64,000 nucleotides of DNA, taken from assembly GCF_013396335.1 (NCBI RefSeq), contig NZ_JABWSY010000016.1, positions 108,013 through 172,012 of the forward strand, in the 5' to 3' direction. A program made the position numbers and the translations under genes. Below, piece after piece: positions 57,599 through 64,000 of the stretch. The notes under the pieces were generated by a model. It saw only the letters and a program-made list of their open reading frames with translations. It was not told the DNA's origin and did no database searches. Each line of letters begins with the position of its first letter. The stretch's first letter is position 1. Source of the DNA: Bacillus sp. EB106-08-02-XG196. Lineage in GTDB: Bacteria > Bacillota > Bacilli > Bacillales > Cytobacillaceae.

Positions 57599-59398
57599 CT
57601 ACTCCCCCTTATCTACTGGAATATGAAATGTTATAGTCGTTCCTTCCCCTTCAATACTGTTTATCGTCATTTGAAATGCTTCTCCATAAATTAATTTCAT
57701 CCTTTGGTAGACATTTTGCACTCCTATTCCGTTAAACGATTTGTTACTTTTTACATAGTCATTACTATTTGTCTGAAAAACCTTCTCTTGCAATCTTTCT
57801 AATGTGAGCTGGTCCATACCTTTACCATTGTCAATAATACCCAATTTCAGGAAGGTGTTAATTTTTTCATATGCGGTTATTTTAATGGTTTGCTTTCTAT
57901 TATTAATCCCATGAATGATAGCGTTCTCAATTATTGGCTGCATGAAAAATCTAGGTACCTCGAAACGAGATGCGGCTTCGTTCACATCAATCTCCAATTC
58001 TACATCATGTTGGTGACGAAAATTCATTAAACCCACGTAATGCTTTACAATCGTTAACTCTTCTTCTAAGGAAATAAATGCATTATTACGATTGATTGTC
58101 ATTCGGAGGAGTGCTGACAAAGAATAGATAAGTGAAGCACTGCCAGTATTACCGTCCATTTTAATTTTCAAGCGAATAGCATTTAATACGTTAAATAAAA
58201 AATGCGGATTAATTTGTGCCTGTAGCATTTCTAATTCTGCATTTCGTTTTGCTTCTTCCTTAATTTTAATCTCTTCAATCATTTCCTCTATAGTATCCAG
58301 CATATGATTAAAGGAGTGGCCTAATTGTGCGACATCATTACTTCCAGATAGATGTATCCTAGCCGTTAAGTCACCATGTTTTATTGCTGTTGTAACATGG
58401 TGCAATCTCGAAATTGGTTTCGTAAATTCTCTCACAAGCATGATCAGTCCTATTAAAAATAAAACTAAAAAACCACCTTGAATTAAAATAGTCGTTCTCG
58501 TTACCCTATTAATAGATCCAATTGTGTCGTTATATGGCACAAGGCTGACCAATCTCCAATTCGAATAGGACACTGGATAGGAAACCAATAAATGCTTTTC
58601 TTTTTCAAAGTATACAATTTGATATTCAGATTTTGTTACGTCATAAGGTAAAATCGTTCCTACCTCATCAGTTTTCAAACTTGAATAAATTTCCCCTGTC
58701 TTATTGGTCAAATAAAATTTTGTTCTCTTTTCGCTTTGAAATTGACTAAAAAGCTTCTTAATCTCATTTTCTTTTAGACTAATAATTAAATAGGAATTTA
58801 AGGAATTAGCGCTTTGAATCCTTCTGCCAATGGTAATGAGATATGGGTAAGTTTCTCTATCAGATTTAATGTAGGTGGGGTGTGCACCAAGCCAATAGGA
58901 TTCATAAAAACTTAAGTGATCTAATTTTTCAAACCATGGTTTTTGTTTGAAGTGTAACGGATGGAATTCTATTTGAGAATAATTGGTATAATATAAGTCA
59001 TCATTAAACAAGATGGTAATATACAGAGGCATTAATAAATCAGTAATTCCAGACAATTCATTCGATATTTTATTATAATTAAGCGCCAATTCTTGTTTTA
59101 CGTTGGGTGAATCTGCTTCGATTAACTTATGCGATTTTAGTAACTGATTCATGTTTGTATCAAATTGAATGTAATTTGAGGTATACATAATATCATCGAA
59201 CATATTCTTTATTCCTAATTCAATCATCCTTAAATCATCATCTGACTGCTTTGCTGCACGTTGTTCTAATACATCTTTTGTGAAATAGTTTGAGACGATA
59301 TATGTACTAACCCAGGGTAATAAAATACAAAGAATGACTGAAATGATTAATCTCATCCTTAGCGACATTTGAGTAATTTTCCCCCATAAAAAATTCAT
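57599..59398 (-). CDS. yesM: YesM-type sensor histidine kinase
   Basis: This is a 599-aa LytS/YesM-family kinase. TM1 lies at about 14-38, with a large extracytoplasmic sensor (about 40-295), TM2 at about 304-323 and a HAMP domain following. The His-kinase motif QINPHFLFNVLNAIRLK holds His399 (His403 in the longest frame). The HATPase has PIIENAIIHG (N box) and DNGKGMD (G1). The ATG at 59398 follows an AAGTGGTGAT site. It probably senses an extracellular carbohydrate or the binding-protein state, and its gene follows the transporter genes. Confidence 0.92.
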   Translation of the reverse strand: MNFLWGKITQMSLRMRLIISVILCILLPWVSTYIVSNYFTKDVLEQRAAKQSDDDLRMIELGIKNMFDDIMYTSNYIQFDTNMNQLLKSHKLIEADSPNVKQELALNYNKISNELSGITDLLMPLYITILFNDDLYYTNYSQIEFHPLHFKQKPWFEKLDHLSFYESYWLGAHPTYIKSDRETYPYLITIGRRIQSANSLNSYLIISLKENEIKKLFSQFQSEKRTKFYLTNKTGEIYSSLKTDEVGTILPYDVTKSEYQIVYFEKEKHLLVSYPVSYSNWRLVSLVPYNDTIGSINRVTRTTILIQGGFLVLFLIGLIMLVREFTKPISRLHHVTTAIKHGDLTARIHLSGSNDVAQLGHSFNHMLDTIEEMIEEIKIKEEAKRNAELEMLQAQINPHFLFNVLNAIRLKIKMDGNTGSASLIYSLSALLRMTINRNNAFISLEEELTIVKHYVGLMNFRHQHDVELEIDVNEAASRFEVPRFFMQPIIENAIIHGINNRKQTIKITAYEKINTFLKLGIIDNGKGMDQLTLERLQEKVFQTNSNDYVKSNKSFNGIGVQNVYQRMKLIYGEAFQMTINSIEGEGTTITFHIPVDKGE

Positions 59399-59430
59399 GA
59401 TGATCACCACTTCGAAAAAATAAGGAAATA

Positions 59431-59466
59431 AAAATAGAGAGAAAACATGTGTTTTCTCTCTATTTT
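59431..59466 (-). terminator. Perfect 17-bp inverted repeat between the binding protein and yesM
   Basis: Arms AAAATAGAGAGAAAACA and TGTTTTCTCTCTATTTT around a 2-nt spacer, just after the binding protein stop and before yesM. It can act as a terminator, attenuator or RNA-processing stem that keeps the transporter mRNA above the regulator mRNA. Confidence 0.75.
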
Positions 59467-59491
59467 AACATAAATATTCTAATTATTCTTA

Positions 59492-60814
59492 TTACTTATT
59501 GGCATCTACTACCGCTTGGACCTTTTCTTCGATATTTTTCATCGTTTTATCAAGGTTTTGCTCGCCAAGAAGATATAATTCTACCTCAGCACCAAATTCT
59601 GTGTATGCTTCATTAATATATGAAGGTGGTGCAATTACTTTACTAGCCTTAGCTGAGGTAAGTGTATGCTTCAATGAGTCCATATGAACTGCCTCAGGTT
59701 TTGGAGTTCCATTAACCACTGTATCTAATACTTTGTTCATATCAGCTTCCTTCCATGCCGGTGTCCAGATTCCTTGTTCTACAATACCTTCTGTAGTCAA
59801 CCAACGCATGAAATCATAAGCCTCTTCCTTTTGTTTTGAGCTCTTTGCGATTGAAATCAAATCCCCACTTATTTGTACAAGTCCTTCATCATTTTCATTA
59901 TTTTTCGGATATGGTGCCCAAGCGATTTCAAATTCTGGTGTAAATTGACCCCATTCTGAAATCATATAGCTAGCAGTAGGAACCATAGATGCGGATTGAC
60001 TAAAGAATTGCTGACGATAATCCATTTTTTGCGATAAAATTTCAGTAAATGGAACAGATGATTTATCAACATTTTCTAATTGATTTCGTAGTTCCAGTGA
60101 AGCGCGTACCGTAGGGTCATCTGCATTAGATGTCCCATCCTCATTTAGAATCAGATTATCTTCTGCCTTACCTGCTAATTTTAATACAGAATGGAAATTA
60201 TGCCATGTGTGTAAATAAGAACCATAGTGTTCGTCTGTAGTTAGCTTTTTAGCGTATTCCGTATATTCATCCCAGGTCCATTCAGTCGGAATATCTAAGC
60301 CAGCTTCGTCAAGATGTGCTTTATTTATCATAATAAGCGGTGTAACATTTTTCATTGGCAATCCATAGTATTCACCATCAAAAGCTGGATAGCCATTATT
60401 ATATACCTCATTAATATCAATGCCTTCTGCTTCAGTAAATTCAGTGATTGGTTCAACCAGTCCTGCATCGATTCGTTTTGCTAAATCTTGACCATTGCTG
60501 AACATAATCAAATCCATCTCATCACCTGCAGAGGCCATTAAATCTAACTGTTTGAAATAATCCTGAGAGTTCATGTTTTCTACAAGTGGGATGGATTCCA
60601 CTTTTATTCCAGGATTCTCTGCTTCATATTTTGCAATGACACTTTCCCATTTTCCAACATCCTCATTGATCCAATGGACAAATTTTAAGGTAATTTCTTC
60701 ATCAGATGAATCAGATTTACCTTTATCAGATGAAGATTTTTCGTTTCCAGAACAGGCAGCTAACATTAACATTGCAAATAGTCCAACTAGTAACAATGAA
60801 CCCCATTTTTTCAT
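59492..60814 (-). CDS. Extracellular carbohydrate-binding lipoprotein (ABC importer, family 1)
   Basis: This 440-aa solute-binding protein has a signal peptide and lipobox LMLAAC, then the SBP family 1 layout: ITLKFVHWINEDVGKWESVIAKYEAENPGIKVESIPL, GLPMKNVTPLIMINKAHL and SSKQKEEAYDFMRWL near the end. It delivers a sugar or sugar-derived ligand to the permeases encoded upstream. The ligand cannot be read. ATG at 60814 behind GGGGGAG. No ATPase gene follows; such systems share a cytoplasmic MsmX-type ATPase. Confidence 0.93.
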   Translation of the reverse strand: MKKWGSLLLVGLFAMLMLAACSGNEKSSSDKGKSDSSDEEITLKFVHWINEDVGKWESVIAKYEAENPGIKVESIPLVENMNSQDYFKQLDLMASAGDEMDLIMFSNGQDLAKRIDAGLVEPITEFTEAEGIDINEVYNNGYPAFDGEYYGLPMKNVTPLIMINKAHLDEAGLDIPTEWTWDEYTEYAKKLTTDEHYGSYLHTWHNFHSVLKLAGKAEDNLILNEDGTSNADDPTVRASLELRNQLENVDKSSVPFTEILSQKMDYRQQFFSQSASMVPTASYMISEWGQFTPEFEIAWAPYPKNNENDEGLVQISGDLISIAKSSKQKEEAYDFMRWLTTEGIVEQGIWTPAWKEADMNKVLDTVVNGTPKPEAVHMDSLKHTLTSAKASKVIAPPSYINEAYTEFGAEVELYLLGEQNLDKTMKNIEEKVQAVVDANK

Positions 60815-60891
60815 AATCAAGTACTCTCCCCCTTATATATAGTTTGTATATTAACTCTCTCAAGGATAAATTTTGAGAGTAAATACCACTT

Positions 60892-61725
60892 TTAACCTTT
60901 CACTCCACCAAGTTGTATACCTTCAATAACGTTTTTCTGTCCGATTATAAAGATGATCAGTAAAGGTAAAATGGCGGATACAGATGCTGCCATCATTAAT
61001 GAGTAAACGCTTCCATGTTGATCCGAGAAACTCTGAACACCAAGTTGAATCGTATATAATTCTTTTGATCTTAGGAAGATTAATGGATTTTGAAAGTCAT
61101 TCCAGGTCCAAATAAAACGCAATATTGCATACGTTGCGATCGCAGGTCTTACTAATGGCAGAGCAATCGAAGTGAAAATTCTAAAATGACCTGCTCCATC
61201 CATTCTCGCTGATTCTATGATTTCATTACTAATTCCGAGATAGAATTGGCGCAGCATAAAAGTTCCAAATACACTGAAGCTATTTAACAGAATAAGACCT
61301 GTGTGTGTGTCATAAAGACCTAGCCATCTATAGAGTAGAAATTGTGTAACTAACAATGTTTGAGGCGGAATCATGAATGTTGCCAATACGATTAGAAAGA
61401 TGAAATCTCTACCTTTAAAATTTATTTTCGCAAATCCATAGGCAGCTAAACATGAAATTGTACATGATACCAATGTGGTTAGAACCGTTACCTTGATTGA
61501 ATTCCAATATAACAGAAGGAATGGCATAGAGCCTGTCCAAACCTCTTTATAATTTTCAACCGCATTCCATGTTTCAGGAATCCATTGAATTGGAAAAGTT
61601 AATACATCCTTTTCCACTTTTAAAGAAGCAGATATCATCCACAAGAATGGCATTAGAAAAGCAATTCCGATTAGAATCATTATGACGGTCATGATCAATT
61701 TTCTCATATCCAATTTTTCTACCAT
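60892..61725 (-). CDS. Carbohydrate ABC transporter permease (MalG type)
   Basis: This is a 277-aa permease with six membrane helices. The EAA loop motif appears as IESARMDGAGHFRIFTSIALPLVRPAIATY at about 180-210, the contact site for the ATPase. KVEKDVLTFPIQWIPETW-type N-terminal segment and LQFGVQSF-like end are typical. It partners the MalF-type permease 20 bp upstream. GGAGCGGG site. Confidence 0.93.
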   Translation of the reverse strand: MVEKLDMRKLIMTVIMILIGIAFLMPFLWMISASLKVEKDVLTFPIQWIPETWNAVENYKEVWTGSMPFLLLYWNSIKVTVLTTLVSCTISCLAAYGFAKINFKGRDFIFLIVLATFMIPPQTLLVTQFLLYRWLGLYDTHTGLILLNSFSVFGTFMLRQFYLGISNEIIESARMDGAGHFRIFTSIALPLVRPAIATYAILRFIWTWNDFQNPLIFLRSKELYTIQLGVQSFSDQHGSVYSLMMAASVSAILPLLIIFIIGQKNVIEGIQLGGVKG

Positions 61726-61744
61726 CTGTCCCGCTCCTTTCCTT

Positions 61745-62707
61745 TTAATAATTCACCCATTTTTTCTGACCAATAAATTGAATATAGGTAATGATCAAAA
61801 TAATAACAAACATAACCAACGAAATGGCAGAAGCATAGCCTGTCTTTAATTCAACAAATGCCTGCTGATACAAATAAACAACTGGGGTTATTGTCGAATT
61901 TGCTGGTCCACCATTTGTTAAAACAATGATTAAATCAAATACTTTAAAGCTTGAAATAACACCTGTAACAAACAATAAGAAAGTTGTAGGTGACACTAAC
62001 GGAATCGTAATGTTCGTAAATTGAGACCAGACAGATGCACCATCGATTTGTGCTGCTTCATATAATTCCTTTGGTATATTCTGCAAACCCGCCAAGTAAA
62101 TGATTAAATTAAAGCCTATTCCGGTCCAAACCATAATTAACATAACAGATGGTAACGCAAAGGTAACATCGGCTATCCAACCAGGTGGATTATCAACCCC
62201 AAGCTTTAACAGTAATTGGTTTATAGGACCTTTCGTTGGATGAAAAAGCACTTGAAAGACAACCGCAACCGCTACAACACTTGAAATAAACGGCATAAAA
62301 TAAATCACTTTAAATAGATCTTTCAAATAAACATATTTGTTAATGATAACAGCTAATGAAAGAGATAAAAGTAAAGTAATGGGTACCGCTAAAATTAAGA
62401 GAATATTATTTAATAATCCTTTAAGGAATAATGCATTGGTAAGTAATTTCGAGAAATTTTCAAATCCTACAAATTTAGCATTTTCATAGCCAGATACAAA
62501 ATTCCAATCAGTAAAACTTAAAACAAATGAGGAGAGAATAGGAAATAATACTAATATAGAAGTCCCAATAAACATTGGTCCTATAAAGGCATATCCTGCT
62601 AGATTTTCCTTCCAGCCACTAAAAGGGGAACTTTTTTTTGTTCTTTTGCGTACTTTATTTTTTGTTGTTTGGACAACTTTTGTTTCAACCCTCACATCGC
62701 TATTCAC
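61745..62707 (-). CDS. Carbohydrate ABC transporter permease (MalF type)
   Basis: This is a 320-aa permease with six membrane helices after a basic N-terminus (KNKVRKRTKKSSPFSGW). The EAA loop is ELYEAAQIDGASVWSQFTNITIPLVSPTTFL. It is the first gene of the importer operon. The GTG at 62707 with AAGGAG 8 nt upstream is preferred over the GTG at 62716. The promoter upstream holds a perfect cre site, so CcpA control is expected. Confidence 0.93.
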   Translation of the reverse strand: MNSDVRVETKVVQTTKNKVRKRTKKSSPFSGWKENLAGYAFIGPMFIGTSILVLFPILSSFVLSFTDWNFVSGYENAKFVGFENFSKLLTNALFLKGLLNNILLILAVPITLLLSLSLAVIINKYVYLKDLFKVIYFMPFISSVVAVAVVFQVLFHPTKGPINQLLLKLGVDNPPGWIADVTFALPSVMLIMVWTGIGFNLIIYLAGLQNIPKELYEAAQIDGASVWSQFTNITIPLVSPTTFLLFVTGVISSFKVFDLIIVLTNGGPANSTITPVVYLYQQAFVELKTGYASAISLVMFVIILIITYIQFIGQKKWVNY

Positions 62708-62739
62708 AATTTTCACTCCTTCGACCTTATTGTAGCTTT

Positions 62740-62768
62740 AGTATAATTTTTGAAATCGCTTTCAACAA
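62740..62768 (-). promoter_or_regulatory. Importer operon promoter with perfect cre (CcpA) site
   Basis: TTGTTG (62763-62768) and TATACT (62740-62745) with a 17-bp spacer. The spacer overlaps TGAAATCGCTTTCA (62751-62764), which matches the cre consensus TGWAANCGNTNWCA at every position. CcpA binding here would block the polymerase (carbon catabolite repression). Confidence 0.8.
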
Positions 62769-62960
62769 TGTTGAATTTTTACATAATTGAGAAAATTTTT
62801 ACTACTTTTGTTTACATTTCTAATTTCACGTTCAATATGGCTATACATTCTATCTATTTAATGCTTTATTTTTACTTATTAGATAAAATTTTTACTTCAT
62901 TACAAAAAAGGAAAATTACTCCCTCTGTGCATGATATATTTATGGATAAGGGGGGATAAC

Positions 62961-63590
62961 ATGCAATTAGGTTCATTTTCAAATGCGGTTTATACCTTTT
63001 GTGATTGGGTATCAAGACTAGCATATATCAATCTATTATGGATTCTTTTTACTTTAAGTGGATTCGTGGTATTTGGATTTTTCCCAGCAACAATTGCGAT
63101 GTTAGCTACGTTAAGACAGTTTATCCGAAAAAATCATCCACCTGTGTTCCAAACTTTTTGGCACTACTATAAAAAGGAATTCCTTAATAGTAATAAATTA
63201 GGACTAATTATCGCAGCAATCGGTTTTATTTTATTTGTGAATATCAGGTTTTTACAATCAACATCCAATAACATGTCCTCTTTTCTTTTTTATTCAAGCA
63301 TTATTATGAGTTGTATTTATTTTCTCATCATTTGTTATACACTAGCTTCCTATGTTGAAGTTGATCAACCTTTAGGAGTTCATATAAAAAATGCACTTCT
63401 CATTACGATTTCCAATCCGATACCTAGCCTATTTATTATTTTTGGATTTGCTGCCGTATACTTTGCCGTTACCTATTTATCTGGAATTGGATTCTTTTTC
63501 AGCGTAAGCATATTAGGTCTTGTGGTACTCTCCTCTGCAAATCTGGCGTATAAAAAAATCCTGAGTAAACAAGAAAAATTAATCATATAG
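62961..63590 (+). CDS. yesL: YesL-family (DUF624) membrane protein
   Basis: This is a 209-aa protein with four to five membrane segments: FCDWVSRLAYINLLWILFTLSGFVVFGFFPATIAMLATLRQFIR is the DUF624/YesL N-terminal pattern. Start at the ATG at 62961 behind GGGGGG; an upstream frame adds ten non-homologous residues. YesL proteins accompany YesM/YesN-type sugar importers as small accessory membrane proteins. Here the gene is divergent from the importer operon and read toward a bidirectional terminator. Function is not established. Confidence 0.88.
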   Translation: MQLGSFSNAVYTFCDWVSRLAYINLLWILFTLSGFVVFGFFPATIAMLATLRQFIRKNHPPVFQTFWHYYKKEFLNSNKLGLIIAAIGFILFVNIRFLQSTSNNMSSFLFYSSIIMSCIYFLIICYTLASYVEVDQPLGVHIKNALLITISNPIPSLFIIFGFAAVYFAVTYLSGIGFFFSVSILGLVVLSSANLAYKKILSKQEKLII

Positions 63591-63614
63591 CAAAGCCAAA
63601 CCCCAATATTTTCT

Positions 63615-63670
63615 ACAAAAAAAACACTCACAAATGTTGATTTAACAACATTCGTGAGTGTTTTTTTTAT
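63615..63670. terminator. Bidirectional terminator (repeat type A) between yesL and the tRNA unit
   Basis: Hairpin ACACTCAC ... GTGAGTGT with inner ATGTTG/CAACAT and T runs on both sides. It ends yesL on the plus strand and the Tyr-Trp-Leu tRNA transcript on the minus strand. Confidence 0.9.
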
Positions 63671-63690
63671 AAATTCGATTTGTTCTAAGA

Positions 63691-63771
63691 TACCGGTGGT
63701 CGGGGTCGAACCGACACTCCAGAGGAACACGATTTTGAGTCGTGCGCGTCTGCCAATTCCGCCACACCGGC
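63691..63771 (-). tRNA. tRNA-Leu (anticodon CAA)
   Basis: An 81-nt cloverleaf with acceptor GCCGGTG/CACCGGT, a short variable arm (TGTTCCTCTGGAGT) and anticodon loop CTCAAAA. Confidence 0.96.
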
Positions 63772-63781
63772 AAATCGTTGG

Positions 63782-63852
63782 CAGGGGTAGTAGGAATTGA
63801 ACCCACACCAAAGGTTTTGGAGACCTTCGTTCTACCTTTAAACTATACCCCT
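63782..63852 (-). tRNA. tRNA-Trp (anticodon CCA)
   Basis: A 71-nt cloverleaf with acceptor AGGGGTA/TACCCCT and anticodon loop CTCCAAA; the T-loop is TTCAATT. Discriminator base G. Confidence 0.95.
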
Positions 63853-63924
63853 AGAATGGAAAATGGAAAGTTATTTTTACTAAAGTGAAAAAACATTGGT
63901 TATTTTCACTTCTGTGAAAAAACT

Positions 63925-64000
63925 TGGTGGAGGGGGACGGATTCGAACCGCCGAACCCGGAGGGAGCGGATTTACAGTCCGCCGCGTTTAGCCACTTCGC
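63925..64000 (-). tRNA. tRNA-Tyr (anticodon GTA), partial
   Basis: The 3' part through the anticodon (CTGTAAA loop) is present, with a long variable arm (CTCCCTCCGGGTTCGG) and an encoded CCA; the 5' end lies beyond the window. Confidence 0.93.

Noticed and set aside
63473..63811. Minus-strand open frame over the end of yesL and the tRNA genes
   Set aside because: It overlaps a terminator and tRNA-Leu and resembles translated tRNA sequence; it is an artefact.

Overview
The window is low-GC DNA with strong AGGAGG-type ribosome binding sites and Bacillus-type small families (CcpN, FbpB, YbxH, DUF1450, YesL/M/N). It most likely comes from the chromosome of a Bacillaceae bacterium (Bacillus or Neobacillus-like). 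Species is not claimed. Most genes lie on the minus strand.

Layout. (1) 1-3540: a sugar-recycling operon on the minus strand, with a MurK/NagK-type kinase, a MupG-type glycosidase and a nucleotidyltransferase with a left-handed beta-helix tail that runs off the left edge. (2) 3541-13190: a decayed sporulation-kinase fragment, a small HTH protein, a Suv3-like helicase, YbxH, a GSDH-type beta-propeller protein, a DUF4822 tandem exported protein, an ankyrin lipoprotein and a two-component system. (3) 13335-17640: ccpN, the PPDK regulatory protein and ppdK, a gluconeogenic control operon with a CcpN box upstream. (4) 17719-19416: an Fpg/Nei glycosylase, tRNA-Ile and tRNA-Gly, a DUF1450 protein and a 40-aa FbpB-family gene. 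(5) 19597-30126: an operon of mostly uncharacterised families (Asp/Glu racemase, EamA, OPT transporter, DUF917, DUF1177, AroM, M29/NicX-like, two nitroreductases, DUF6092) with a PucR regulator. This is the best candidate for an undescribed catabolic pathway. (6) 30965-43991: an ectoine/hydroxyectoine-utilisation-like locus with two DoeA/EutD paralogues, EutB and EutC homologues, an M20 deacylase, an aldehyde dehydrogenase, homoserine dehydrogenase, a cystathionine-gamma-synthase-family enzyme, an MHS transporter and a second PucR regulator. (7) 44132-48138: a CoA-transferase and acyl-CoA dehydrogenase operon behind a structured leader with an attenuator, DUF3870, and a CarD-family gene with a perfect operator-like palindrome. 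(8) 48210-56774: a vitamin B12 uptake and salvage operon led by a cobalamin riboswitch. A TnpB-like element is inserted near its end; it has a 3' structured RNA and a LexA-box-like palindrome at its promoter. (9) 56833-63590: a YesM/YesN two-component system and a carbohydrate ABC importer lacking its own ATPase, with a perfect cre site in its promoter, plus divergent YesL. (10) 63615-64000: tRNA-Leu, tRNA-Trp and a partial tRNA-Tyr.

The genes form functional sets. Regions 5 and 6 each combine a PucR-type sensor, a transporter and a set of hydrolases and PLP or redox enzymes, as in nutrient-scavenging operons. Region 8 imports corrinoids and remodels them. Regions 3 and 9 carry CcpN and CcpA-type control sites. 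Start codons were chosen by ribosome binding site and family alignment where several were possible.
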